Shown here one piece after another: positions 1-9,222 of a stretch of 33,560 nucleotides of DNA (positions are counted from its first letter, which is position 1; every line of letters begins with the position of its first letter). Both the position numbers and the translations under genes were made by a program. This DNA comes from Gallionellaceae bacterium UBA5126. GTDB lineage: Bacteria > Pseudomonadota > Gammaproteobacteria > Burkholderiales > Gallionellaceae. The stretch spans positions 1 to 33,560 of the forward strand of contig DHYQ01000098.1 in NCBI GenBank assembly GCA_002414205.1. The letters run 5' to 3'. Under the pieces are notes generated by a model, which was not told the origin of the DNA, made no database searches, and saw only the letters and a program-made list of their open reading frames with translations.

Positions 1-62
1 TAGGCCAGCGTTTAGACCTTGGTATAGCATGCGCCCTGAGTGGCGTTGACCGGGAGATGGCG

Positions 63-1595
63 ATGTGGCGTGGCAAGTGGGGAGTTGTGGGGGCAGTGGC
101 TGGCATGGTGCTGGCGTTGAGTGCGTTGGCGATTCAGCGCGAGGGGCCGACTTTTCAGTATGCGGGGACACGCTTGCGGGTGGATTTGACCCAGCCGGAC
201 GCGGTGGTGCGAACGCAAAGTTTAGCGCGTTTGCCGCGTGACATGTTGCAGGTGCCGTTGCTGCATGATTTGTTGAGTGAAGATTGGGCGTTTTATTACC
301 AACAGCACGAGGATCGTCTGGCGCTGGGTGGTTTTATCAAGCGTATTGCGTATGAGCGCAAGCTGGACTGGTCGGAAAGTTTGTTGCTCAGTGCCTTGAA
401 TGAACCGGCAGAAGTTGCTTTTTGGCGCGATGGCAAAGGTGCTTTGCGCCATTACGCGCTGATGTTACGGCGTAATTTTGTGAGCCGCTTGATGCAGCAG
501 ATGGCGGCGCTGGGCTTGCAGGATGTGCAATTGCAGCGCGTGCTTGATATGGAAACCGGCAATGGTGTTGCGCCGGTGTACGCCCTGAAACTTCATCCAC
601 GCCGTATCTTGCTGTTGATCAGCCAAGGCGACCGTCTGGTGCTGTTGTCCGATCCGGGGTTGTTGCTGGACAGCAATCAGCGTGTGGTGGCCACGTCGCA
701 AGCGGCATTACTGTCTTGGTTGCATGACGACAATTCCCTGTCCAAAAAATTCTCACTGGTCGATGCGGGGCGCAGCACGCATACGTTGGCGATTGGAGCA
801 TCCGCGCTGAGTTTGGGATATGCCGATTTAATGTCTGGTTTCAAAGGCTTGCGCTTTGATTTTGGCGGGGGATGGTCCACAGCGGCTTGGCTGGACGGTG
901 GTGGCGGTCGTTTGGGCGACGCGGCACTGTGGCAAGTGGCACCAGTCAATCCCGCAGCCTGTCTGGTGTTGCCAGTGGAATGGCGCACGGTGAAGCGCGT
1001 GGTCAACGAGGCAGAGAAAAAGCCCCCGTCGGCGCATGCCTTGCTGGCGTTGGATGGCCCGGCACTGGCTTGCTGGTATGCCGATTCCAAACTGTATTCC
1101 CCGGTTTTCATGGCGCGCTTGGCGCAAGCATTGCCGAATCGTGCCAAGGCACTCAGCGACTTGGCGGACTGGGCCTTGAAAGGCGAAGGCAGCGTGCAGG
1201 GCGGCCAGGCGGCGAATGTGTCGGTGTGGCGCGGCAAGCAGCAGGCGGCACTGGCGGTCAGCGGACAGTGGGTGGCGTTTTCGCCCGATGGCGCACTGGT
1301 GGACAAGGTGCTGGATACCGTGGCACATACCCTGCCCAGCGTGGCCGACCAGGCCGACACCAGCAACCGCACCTTGGCGGTGCTGACGCCGCAAAGCCTG
1401 TCCGGCATGGCGGAGCGTGAAATGCTGCAAGCCTTGAATGGCGAAGGTAGCTTGTTGACGGTGGCACAAAGCCAGTTGCCCACTCGTTTACGCACCTTGA
1501 ATCGCTATCCGCCCTATCTTTTAGAGTTGCAGGGCAATGGCCGCAGCGGCTGGCAGTCCGTCGGCTGGTTAAGCAAAGAGGCCGCGAAGCCATGA
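63..1595 (+). CDS. yfaA: YfaA/MagB-like DUF2138 envelope protein
   Basis: First gene of the alpha-2-macroglobulin operon, recognised as the DUF2138 family from its sequence and from its place before yfaT-yfaS-yfaQ-yfaP. I prefer the ATG at 63 to the one at 57 because GGGAG at 52-56 then lies six bases upstream. The 510-residue product has one N-terminal hydrophobic segment (about residues 6-24), so it is probably anchored in the inner membrane with a large periplasmic part. No catalytic motif is visible. In Pseudomonas the homologous operon product is reported to sit in an inner-membrane complex with the macroglobulin MagD; a scaffold role here is inferred from that. Its stop overlaps the yfaT start (ATGA), which suggests translational coupling. 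The promoter, and any further upstream operon gene, would lie mostly outside the window. Confidence 0.85.
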   Translation: MWRGKWGVVGAVAGMVLALSALAIQREGPTFQYAGTRLRVDLTQPDAVVRTQSLARLPRDMLQVPLLHDLLSEDWAFYYQQHEDRLALGGFIKRIAYERKLDWSESLLLSALNEPAEVAFWRDGKGALRHYALMLRRNFVSRLMQQMAALGLQDVQLQRVLDMETGNGVAPVYALKLHPRRILLLISQGDRLVLLSDPGLLLDSNQRVVATSQAALLSWLHDDNSLSKKFSLVDAGRSTHTLAIGASALSLGYADLMSGFKGLRFDFGGGWSTAAWLDGGGGRLGDAALWQVAPVNPAACLVLPVEWRTVKRVVNEAEKKPPSAHALLALDGPALACWYADSKLYSPVFMARLAQALPNRAKALSDLADWALKGEGSVQGGQAANVSVWRGKQQAALAVSGQWVAFSPDGALVDKVLDTVAHTLPSVADQADTSNRTLAVLTPQSLSGMAEREMLQALNGEGSLLTVAQSQLPTRLRTLNRYPPYLLELQGNGRSGWQSVGWLSKEAAKP

Positions 1596-2230
1596 CCCGA
1601 CGTGATTTTATGGCTTGGAGTGCATGCGGCCTGCTGGCTGCTTGGCGACCCGCCCTGGCGGAGGAGGCCACCCTTACCCCGGCTCAATCGCGCACTTTCC
1701 GCGCCTGGATGGTGCGCATCATTTCCGCCCAATTTTCCCAAATCACTCCCCGCTGGCAGCAACGCGACTGTGCTGGCTTGGTGCGCTTTGCCGTGGCGGA
1801 ATCCTTGCGTGCACACGATGTGCGCTGGCAGCGGGCCAATGGTCTGGGGCCAGCACCGCTGCCACCAGAACTGACCCTGACCCTTGCCCAGCAATCTCTG
1901 CGTCACCGCTGGAAACGCGCCGATGGTCACTATGCCGCTTATGCTTCGGCGCAAGAAATGGTGCAGGGCAATACCCGCTGGTGCGGGCAGGACTGCAATC
2001 AGGCCGAGCGTGGAGATTTGCTGTTTTTTGATCAGGGCGATGTGCAGCATCTGATGGTGTGGATGGGGGCGTACATCGCCTACCACACCGGCTCGGTTTA
2101 CCCGGACGACAACGGTTTACGCGCCGTCACGCTGCGCGATTTGCAGCGCTGGACAGACACGCGCTGGCATCCGGTGCCCGGCAATCCCAATTTTGCCGGG
2201 GTGTTCCGGCTCAATTTCCTATCCGCTTGA
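1592..2230 (+). CDS. yfaT: YfaT/MagC-like DUF1175 protein, NlpC/P60-like
   Basis: A 212-residue exported protein of the DUF1175 family. The N-terminus has TRRDFM followed by a short hydrophobic stretch ending A-L-A, which fits a twin-arginine signal peptide. The mature part shows the pattern of an NlpC/P60 cysteine peptidase: D-C-A-G-L-V with C60, then G-D-L-L-F-F at 141-146, then H153 and H165 in the region where the catalytic histidine lies in that superfamily. This suggests a papain-like fold acting on peptides, perhaps murein stem peptides; the reaction is an inference. The gene overlaps yfaA by four bases and is followed by yfaS after 19 bases. The family itself has no firmly assigned function. 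Confidence 0.85.
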   Translation: MTRRDFMAWSACGLLAAWRPALAEEATLTPAQSRTFRAWMVRIISAQFSQITPRWQQRDCAGLVRFAVAESLRAHDVRWQRANGLGPAPLPPELTLTLAQQSLRHRWKRADGHYAAYASAQEMVQGNTRWCGQDCNQAERGDLLFFDQGDVQHLMVWMGAYIAYHTGSVYPDDNGLRAVTLRDLQRWTDTRWHPVPGNPNFAGVFRLNFLSA

Positions 2231-2249
2231 TGACAAAGGGGAAGATAAC

Positions 2250-5200
2250 GTGAAAATCCTTCGTATGTGGTGCTTGCTGTTCTGTGGGCTGTGGCTGATA
2301 CCGACAGCGCTGGCGGCGGATGGCGCGCCCTTTTTTCTGTTGAGCGATACCGCCTTTGGCAGCGGTGACCTGGCCACGGTACGGCTGGAGATGCGCGATC
2401 TGGCCAACGTGCCGGAATACGGCGGCGTGGACGTGTATGTCTATCGGGTGGAGAAACCGCTGGAATTTCTCAAGGCGCAGAAAAATCTGCACCGCATCAA
2501 CGTCAAGGGCGACTATGCCGGGGAAAGTGTGGCTAATGCCCTGACGCGCATTTGGGACAACTGGTGGGTGGAGTCGCGTGCCGCCTGGCGGCGAATTTTT
2601 ACCACTCAGGCGCGCATGGCCGTCACCGCGCAGGCACCCGGCGTGCGCACCCATCCGCTGGAGCGCGAATCCACCTCGGCGGTGATGAATCCCAAATATC
2701 GTCCGTTGAGCGGGCATACCTTGGTGGACAGTTTCCGCTATCCCCTGCATCTCGCCAAACCCATCAAGCCGCCACGTGGGCTGAAGCTGGAAGGCAGCAG
2801 CAGCGAGTTTTTTCCGCAGGATCGAAGCGGGCGTAATGTGATGATTCCCCTTGGTAAACGCGCTCCCGGCCTGTATCTGGTGGAGGTCATGGCGGGCGAT
2901 CATCGCGCCGTCACGCTGGTGTTTGTGTCGGATGCGCTGGCAGTCACCAAAGTTTCCGGGCAGCAAATGCTGGTCTGGGTGGCGCAGCGCCAGAATGGTC
3001 AGCCCATGGCGCAGGCCAAAACGGTGTGGAGCGATGGTGTGGGCGTGCTGGCGGAAGGCGTCAGTGATGCACGCGGCGTGGTGAATTTTCAGCGCACCGC
3101 GCCGGAAAAAACCTATGTCTTTGGTCAGGATGCGCAGGGCGGCGTGTTCGTGGCGGAAAATTATTATTACGACAGCGAGGTTTACAACACCAAGCTGTAT
3201 GCCACGACCGACCGCCCACTGTATCGCCCCGGCGAAACCGTGTTCGTGAAATTTGTCGGGCGAACCTTTCAGTCCGCGCGCACCTCCGTCCCGCTGGCGG
3301 CGGGCGACATCAAGTTGCAGGTGCTAGATGCCAACGGCTTCCCCGTGGCCAGCAAAACTGTGCCCGTCACCGCCCAGGGCGGGGATACCAGCTTCCAGCT
3401 TCCTGAACAGGCGGCGGTGGGTGGTTATGAATTACGCTTTGAATACAAAGGGAATTTATACGGTGCCGCTTTCCGCGTGGCGGAATACCAAAAGCCGCAT
3501 TTTGAGGTGCGCGTGTTGCCCGCCAAGCCGAATTTCAAGACCGGCGAGCCGATACGCGGCAAGTTGCAATTGTTCTATCCCGACGGCAAGCCGGTGGCGA
3601 ACGCGCAACTGGATTTGAATGTGCGTACCCAGCGCGTTTCCATGATTGAAGGCGATTTGGGGTATGCCGGGCAGTTTCCGCTCAATTTGCCCACCACCAG
3701 TTTGGTCAGCAACGCACGCGGCGAGGCCAGCTTTGAACTGCCCGCCGCCAGCGAGCCCAGCCGCTACATTTTGTCGGTGCTGGCCCGCGATGGCGCATCC
3801 TTCCGCGTGCATGTCAGCAAGGAGTTGCTGGTGGAGCGCGCCAGTGACAGTTACCAGTTGCGTGCCGAGCGTGTGTTTTCGGCGGCGGGCGAAACCGTCA
3901 CCTTTGCCATTCAGGCCCTTGCGACTGGCGCGGCGACTGCGCCGGTGAGTTGGGACTGGGTGCGACTGGAAAATCGCCAGAAAGCCAACGGGCGTCTGGC
4001 CGCACCCGGCCAGTTGGCGTTGAATTTCGCACAGCCGGGCACCTACACCGTGTCGCTGCGTGATGCGGCGGGCAATGTGTTGGGTGCCACGGCGCATTAC
4101 GTCAGCGGTGGCGGACTGAGCGCGCCACAAGGTGCCATCAACATGGTGTTCGACAAGCGCAGCTATCAGCCGGGGGAAACCGCGCATGCGCTGGTGACCT
4201 TCCCGCAACCGGTGGTGCAGGCGCTGTTTACCCTGGAGCGCGACAAGGTGGAGAAAAATGCCTTGCTGACGGAAGGCGGCGATTGGGTACGTCCCAGCCG
4301 CATCAGCCCAACGCAATGGCGGGTGGATATGCCGGTGCGGGCGGATTACGGCCCCAATATCACGCTGTCGGTGGTGACGGTGCAGAACGGCGAGTATGTG
4401 TTCCAGAATCTGGGCATGAAAGTGGCGATGCCGCACATCGACGTGGCGGTGAAGTCCGACAAGGCGGTGTATGCGCCCGGTGACAAGGTGACGCTGGATT
4501 TGAGCGCGCAAGTGGCGGGCAAGGTTGCACCGGGCACGCTGCTGACCGTGGGCGTGGTGGATGAGATGGTGTATGTGTTGCAACCGGAAATCGCGCCTGA
4601 CATCGAGGAATTTTTCTACCATCCCCGCCGCAACAATGTGCGCACTACGGCCAGTGTCAGTTTTATCGGCTACGATCTGGCCAGACCACCGTCCTCGTTG
4701 CGTGCGCCCCGGCGTGGGCAAAGCCCGCAGCGCGCTTTCAAGTTGCTGGAACGCCCCCGGCGCGAGGACAAGGACACCGCGCTGTGGTTACCCACGGTCA
4801 AGGTGGATAAACAGGGCCGCGCCACGGTCAGTTTCACCATGCCGGATTCGCTGACGCGCTGGCGGGTGACGGTGCGGGCCAGTGCGCCCAGCGGGACGAT
4901 GGGACAGCGTCTGGCCTATGTGCGCTCCGACAAGCCGTTCTACGTCAAGTGGACCAGTCCAAATTGGCTGCGTGCCCAAGATGCGCCCGTAGCCAGCGTG
5001 GCGATTTTCAACCAGGGTCAGCAGGAAGCCAGCGCAGAATTGCAAACCAGTGGCTTGATGCAGCGCCGCAACAACGTGCGCCTGAAGCCGGGGGCGAATT
5101 TCGTGGCCTTGCCGCTGCTACCCCAAGGCAAGGATGGCGTGCTTAACCTGGCGCTGACAGTGAACCAGAAAACCGTGGATGCGTTGAGTGTACCGCTGCG

Positions 5201-6809
5201 CGTGGCACCGTCCTATTGGCAAAATCCGCATGCCGTCACGCTGCCGCTGCGTGGCAAGGACACTGCACTGAGTCTGCCTGAGGATGCGCGCAACATTCGC
5301 GTGCAACTGGCCGACAATGCCAGCAGCCAGTTGCGCCGGGTGATGGATGACCTCATCGACTATCCTTACGGTTGCACCGAGCAAACCTCCAGCCGTTTGA
5401 TTCCCTACAGTCTGGCCCTGCAATCCTTGAGCGCAACAGATGCGCGCCTGGCCGACACGTTGCGCCAGCAGTTGTATAGCGCCCGTTTCCGTCTGGCGCA
5501 ATTGGCGGGCGATCAGGGCACGTTTGGCTGGTGGCGTGAGGCCGAGCCGGATCCGCTGTTGACGGTGTATGCCTACTATGCCGATTGGCACGCCAGCCGC
5601 AGCTTGCAGCTTGCCCTGCCGAACGGGCATTTCGAGCGCCTGCTGGAGGTGTACCGGCAAAAAGGTGTGCGCGCCAGTCTGTGGCACCGCGCCCTGATGT
5701 TGTCCTGGATGCAGGAAATCGGCTTGCCGGTGCGCTCGCTGGCAGAAGCGCTATTGCAGGACGCGCTGCGTGCCCGCCCGGTGACCGAGCCACCGGCCAA
5801 GCCGCTGAACAGTGCGGTGCTGGATGATGGCGCGCCGCATCTGGCACAGACCGTGTTGCTGACGCATTTCGTGGTGCAGCAAAGCAAGGGCAATGTGCCG
5901 TCCGAATTGAGCCAGGATGTGCTGGGCAATCTGGCCCGCAGCCTGCAACAGGCGGATGCGCCGCTGGATTCAGCCCTGTTGATGCTGGTGGGGCGCAATC
6001 CGGTCAGCAATGCCGCTGCCGTGTTGCAACAGGTGCGCGCCGACGCGCCGACCATCGACCGCGCCCTGACCCTGCAATGGGTGTATCGCGCCCTGGGCGG
6101 TTTCCCCAAGAGCGCGGCGGCGCGCAGTGCGGCCAGCTTGAATGGCCCTTGGCAGGCTGTGGACAGCGGCAGTGGACAGCGGCTGTATCGCTGGATGGGA
6201 ACGGGCGTGCCGCGTAGCCTGAATCTCGCGGCGGTGGCACCCGCCGGTACGGTGGCGGTGGTGCAGTATGACAGCCGCGATAGCGACAGCGGCCTGCCCG
6301 GACTGCAATTGGAGCGCAAGCTGTATCGTCTGGTGATGCAGGTGCCCGCCGTCCCGGCCAACCGCAAGCCGCGTGAGGAATGGGACGGCCCGGCCCAGCC
6401 GGATGCGCAGGATTACCTGCTGGAATTGTTGCCACCCGATGCGGTATTGCACAGCGATGCGTTGTATCTGGACGAAATTGTGCTGAAGGCACAAAGCGCC
6501 AAGCAATTGCGCTACGGCATCGTGGAAGCGCCGCTGCCACCGGGCGCGGTGGTGGAACGCACGACTTGGGGCATCCGTTTGCACGAGGGCGGCCATCCCG
6601 GCCTGTTGGAAAAAGCGCGCCACGAAAGTATTCCGTATGGTTATGCGATTCCCGTGCATGAAGGCGGCAAAAAGCGGGTGATTCGCCACCTGCTGCGCGT
6701 CGGACAAAACGGGCGTTTCACCCTGCCCGCCGCACGTTATTACCGCATGTATCAGACCGAGCAAAAAGCCGTGGAGGCGCAGGTGCGTGGTGCCCTGGAG
6801 ATTCGTTAG
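2250..6809 (+). CDS. yfaS: Alpha-2-macroglobulin homologue YfaS/MagD
   Basis: A 1519-residue bacterial alpha-2-macroglobulin, about the size of Pseudomonas MagD. I chose the GTG at 2250 because an AAGGGGAAG Shine-Dalgarno stretch precedes it and it begins a clean signal peptide ending A-L-A|A-D; the ATG at 2193 lies inside yfaT and has no such support. A typical MG2 signature (TDRPLYRPGET) lies near residues 318-330, and the A2M family block with PDSLTRW near 860-870. The thioester motif C-T-E-Q is at C1042-Q1045 after YPYG, inside an all-helical TED-like region. Members trap proteases: cleavage of a bait region exposes the thioester, which links to the attacker. Expected in the periplasm, at the inner membrane. 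Its 3' end overlaps the yfaQ start by about 20 bases. Confidence 0.95.
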   Translation: MKILRMWCLLFCGLWLIPTALAADGAPFFLLSDTAFGSGDLATVRLEMRDLANVPEYGGVDVYVYRVEKPLEFLKAQKNLHRINVKGDYAGESVANALTRIWDNWWVESRAAWRRIFTTQARMAVTAQAPGVRTHPLERESTSAVMNPKYRPLSGHTLVDSFRYPLHLAKPIKPPRGLKLEGSSSEFFPQDRSGRNVMIPLGKRAPGLYLVEVMAGDHRAVTLVFVSDALAVTKVSGQQMLVWVAQRQNGQPMAQAKTVWSDGVGVLAEGVSDARGVVNFQRTAPEKTYVFGQDAQGGVFVAENYYYDSEVYNTKLYATTDRPLYRPGETVFVKFVGRTFQSARTSVPLAAGDIKLQVLDANGFPVASKTVPVTAQGGDTSFQLPEQAAVGGYELRFEYKGNLYGAAFRVAEYQKPHFEVRVLPAKPNFKTGEPIRGKLQLFYPDGKPVANAQLDLNVRTQRVSMIEGDLGYAGQFPLNLPTTSLVSNARGEASFELPAASEPSRYILSVLARDGASFRVHVSKELLVERASDSYQLRAERVFSAAGETVTFAIQALATGAATAPVSWDWVRLENRQKANGRLAAPGQLALNFAQPGTYTVSLRDAAGNVLGATAHYVSGGGLSAPQGAINMVFDKRSYQPGETAHALVTFPQPVVQALFTLERDKVEKNALLTEGGDWVRPSRISPTQWRVDMPVRADYGPNITLSVVTVQNGEYVFQNLGMKVAMPHIDVAVKSDKAVYAPGDKVTLDLSAQVAGKVAPGTLLTVGVVDEMVYVLQPEIAPDIEEFFYHPRRNNVRTTASVSFIGYDLARPPSSLRAPRRGQSPQRAFKLLERPRREDKDTALWLPTVKVDKQGRATVSFTMPDSLTRWRVTVRASAPSGTMGQRLAYVRSDKPFYVKWTSPNWLRAQDAPVASVAIFNQGQQEASAELQTSGLMQRRNNVRLKPGANFVALPLLPQGKDGVLNLALTVNQKTVDALSVPLRVAPSYWQNPHAVTLPLRGKDTALSLPEDARNIRVQLADNASSQLRRVMDDLIDYPYGCTEQTSSRLIPYSLALQSLSATDARLADTLRQQLYSARFRLAQLAGDQGTFGWWREAEPDPLLTVYAYYADWHASRSLQLALPNGHFERLLEVYRQKGVRASLWHRALMLSWMQEIGLPVRSLAEALLQDALRARPVTEPPAKPLNSAVLDDGAPHLAQTVLLTHFVVQQSKGNVPSELSQDVLGNLARSLQQADAPLDSALLMLVGRNPVSNAAAVLQQVRADAPTIDRALTLQWVYRALGGFPKSAAARSAASLNGPWQAVDSGSGQRLYRWMGTGVPRSLNLAAVAPAGTVAVVQYDSRDSDSGLPGLQLERKLYRLVMQVPAVPANRKPREEWDGPAQPDAQDYLLELLPPDAVLHSDALYLDEIVLKAQSAKQLRYGIVEAPLPPGAVVERTTWGIRLHEGGHPGLLEKARHESIPYGYAIPVHEGGKKRVIRHLLRVGQNGRFTLPAARYYRMYQTEQKAVEAQVRGALEIR

Positions 6810-8391
6810 CCTGTGCTGGTTGCTGCTGGTCACCCCTGCGCAGGCGGCGGGCGTGGCCTGGTGGCGCGACGGGCAGATGCTGACGCGCAGTCTGGATGGC
6901 GCGCCCGTGCCGACGCAAGTGCCGCTGGGCAGCGTGTGGAAATTGTTCGTGTATGGCTATTTGCAGGCCAGAGGGCAGCAGGAAGCGGATTATCAGTGCG
7001 CTGATTTACCGCAGGCAGGGGAGCAGTACTGTTGCCTGCCGGGCGAGGCGGTGGCGCGGGATGCGGCGCTGGCACGTTCGTGTGCCCGCTATTTCGAGCC
7101 AACACGGTTGGGCATCACGGCGGCGGACTGGCGCAGTTTCTGGCAGGCCCAGCAGGCACCGGGCTGGTTGCAGGACTTGACCCAGATGCAGCCGGGGCGG
7201 GACGTGACGCTGGCCGAGTTGTTGCAGGCGCTGGCGGCCATGCCAGCGGCCAGTCGCACCGCCGCCCGGCAGGCCTTGCTGGCCACCGCCTTGCAGGGCT
7301 ATGGCCGGAATGCCTGGCCGCTGTTGGGCAGCGGGCTACGCTTCAAGACGTTCTCCTGGCACGACCGTCAGGGGCGGGCGCTGGGTGGGGCTGCGGGCTG
7401 GTTGGTGGATGGTACGCCGTTCTGGTTCGGGGCCAGCGGGGCCAGCCATCAGGCGTTGGACACGTGGGCCGCCGTGCTGGCCTGCACCCTGCCCGTTGTG
7501 GGTGCCGGTCTGGAAACACAGTGCGTCGAGGTGGATTTTTTTGCGCGCTATCCCTTGCAGGCGGTGTGGCAGGGCGAACAGCCGGTGAGCGCCGGGCCGT
7601 TGCGCGGCAGCTACCGCTTGCAATTTGCCAATGGCAGCAGCGTGTCGCTACGTGCGGAGGGCGAATTGACGCTGGGCGAAGATGGGCGCATCCGGGGACG
7701 GCTAGGATTGAACGATTATGTGGCGCGGGTGTTGGAACGCGAGGGGCGGGCAGAACCACTGGAGGCGGCACGGGCGTTGGCGATTGCGGCACGCAGCTAT
7801 GTGCTGCAAAACGGTCAGTTTGCCGGTGACTGCTGGCAAATCGCCGACGACAGTCGCCAGCAGCGGGTCAGTCCGAATCCCCCCTCGGCGGCGGCGCAGG
7901 CGGTGGCCTGGTTCAGCGACGAGCTGGTGTTGCAGGGTGTAGCGGTACAGTATCACCAGCAACAGGCGGCGGAAAACCGGCTGTCTTGGCAGCAGGCGGT
8001 GGTGCAGGCGCAAGAAGGTTGGGACTTCCAGCGTATTTTGCGCCACGCCTACCTCCAGGCTACGCTGGGCTCGTCGCAGGTGCGCAGCGAATGTCAGCGC
8101 CTGCCAGCGGCGGAGCAGTGGTTGCAGCAGGCTCTGCCGGGCTGGTTGCCGCAGTTACAACGGGAGGACGGCTACGAGCCGCTGGAGTCCCCTGTGCAGG
8201 TGTGTGTGCTGGCGCAGGGCGTGCCGTATGCCGATCTGCAACAACTGCGCCTCTATGTGCGTGACTGGCGCAGCCTGAATGGGCGCGTCACCTTGGCGCA
8301 TGAATTTTTGCATCTGGCGCTACGTTTTCACCCACATGGCGCGGACGAGGTGTATGTGGAGCGGTTGGCTAGGCGATTGATTGGGGGTTGA
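6787..8391 (+). CDS. yfaQ: YfaQ/MagE-like DUF2300 protein, composite PBP-like/SpoIID-like
   Basis: A 534-residue exported protein of the DUF2300 family. The start is a GTG at 6787 (or the next codon, 6790) inside the end of yfaS; only these give a signal peptide ending A-Q-A near residue 20. Three motif regions are visible. Residues 45-220 have G-S-V-W-K (S49, K52), like the SxxK of penicillin-recognising serine enzymes, and K-T-F at 187-189 where such enzymes have KTG. Residues 295-390 resemble SpoIID/LytB (NDYVARVLERE, then EAARALAIAARSY). Residues 505-515 read H-E-F-L-H-L-A-L-R-F-H, an HExxHxxxxxH zinc-type pattern. The family assignment is firm; the three enzymatic resemblances are motif-level inferences. 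It sits directly after the macroglobulin gene, as pbpC sits beside the other bacterial macroglobulin gene yfhM. Confidence 0.85.
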   Translation: MVPWRFVSLCWLLLVTPAQAAGVAWWRDGQMLTRSLDGAPVPTQVPLGSVWKLFVYGYLQARGQQEADYQCADLPQAGEQYCCLPGEAVARDAALARSCARYFEPTRLGITAADWRSFWQAQQAPGWLQDLTQMQPGRDVTLAELLQALAAMPAASRTAARQALLATALQGYGRNAWPLLGSGLRFKTFSWHDRQGRALGGAAGWLVDGTPFWFGASGASHQALDTWAAVLACTLPVVGAGLETQCVEVDFFARYPLQAVWQGEQPVSAGPLRGSYRLQFANGSSVSLRAEGELTLGEDGRIRGRLGLNDYVARVLEREGRAEPLEAARALAIAARSYVLQNGQFAGDCWQIADDSRQQRVSPNPPSAAAQAVAWFSDELVLQGVAVQYHQQQAAENRLSWQQAVVQAQEGWDFQRILRHAYLQATLGSSQVRSECQRLPAAEQWLQQALPGWLPQLQREDGYEPLESPVQVCVLAQGVPYADLQQLRLYVRDWRSLNGRVTLAHEFLHLALRFHPHGADEVYVERLARRLIGG

Positions 8392-8394
8392 GAT

Positions 8395-9174
8395 ATGTAC
8401 AAGTGCTTGAAAATAGTTGGAATATTGTCGGCTGTCTGGCTGACTTCCCCTGTCATGGCCGAGGTGCAACTGGATTTTCCCTCCGGCGGCTGGCGCCATT
8501 CTGCCGGAGCAGGGGCGGGTTTTCGTCAAGAAGTCCACTATCCTGCTGCGTCGGTCAACAGCAGCGGACAAGACCCGGCGGCGCTGATTCAGGGCTATAT
8601 CCGCCAGCATCCCAAGGGTAAACCAGCGCAGTTGATTGTCAACGGGGCAGCCATGCCGCTGCTGGTCGAGAGTAACGGCTTTTTTTCCCGTCCGTATGCT
8701 TTTGGGCGTGGTGCCAACAATGTGGAAGTGCGTAGCCCCGGCGGCGGTCGCCAGAGCGTGCAGTTTTATGACAGCTATGCCGAGCGACCACAGGCTCGCC
8801 TGCGGGTGATCCTGTCCTGGGACAGTAATGGCAACGATCTGGATTTACACGTGATTTCGCCCGACGGCGCGCATGTGTATTACGGTAATCGTGTGGCCGC
8901 CAATGGGGCTGCGCTGGATGTGGACGTCACCACCGGTTATGGCCCGGAAATCTACGCCAATCCCAGTCCGCCGAATGGCGTGTACCACGTGTTCGTGAAT
9001 TATTACGGCGGTGGGCGGGATGCGGATGATGCGGCCAGCAACGCGCCAGTGACGCTGGTACAAGTCACCGTCATCACCCAGGAAGGCACCTTGTCAGAAA
9101 AGCGCCAGACCTTTCATGCCCCGTTGCGCAACCCCGGCGAGTTGACCCTGATTAAATCGTTCGTCTATCCCTGA
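8395..9174 (+). CDS. yfaP: YfaP-like DUF2135 secreted protein
   Basis: Last gene of the operon, 259 residues, starting three bases after yfaQ with a GGGGG-rich ribosome site. A signal peptide ends at V-M-A (residue 22). Residues about 135-230 form the DUF2135 domain, with LSWDSNGNDLDLHV and a later PPNGVYHVFVNYYGG block, a beta-rich Ca/Asp-rich-looking pattern typical of this family. Function is unknown. Homologues in Pseudomonas are part of the mag gene set encoding a macroglobulin complex, so a structural or binding role in the periplasm is likely. It is followed by 48 bases and then the convergent ppx gene. Confidence 0.88.
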   Translation: MYKCLKIVGILSAVWLTSPVMAEVQLDFPSGGWRHSAGAGAGFRQEVHYPAASVNSSGQDPAALIQGYIRQHPKGKPAQLIVNGAAMPLLVESNGFFSRPYAFGRGANNVEVRSPGGGRQSVQFYDSYAERPQARLRVILSWDSNGNDLDLHVISPDGAHVYYGNRVAANGAALDVDVTTGYGPEIYANPSPPNGVYHVFVNYYGGGRDADDAASNAPVTLVQVTVITQEGTLSEKRQTFHAPLRNPGELTLIKSFVYP

Positions 9175-9222
9175 ATCTGGGTGGCGCCGAACCAGCGTTT
9201 GCCGAGATTGGCATGGCGGGGT

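Noticed and set aside
677..1495. A 272-residue minus-strand frame across yfaA
   Set aside because: It has Ser/Ala/Pro-rich composition with no motif and lies fully opposite a clear gene.
3456..4721. A 421-residue minus-strand frame across yfaS
   Set aside because: Low-complexity His/Arg/Gln-rich shadow of yfaS, without a ribosome site.
9175..9222. A terminator between yfaP and ppx
   Set aside because: Only short imperfect pairings (GAACC/GGTTC, GCC/GGC) and no T-run are visible.
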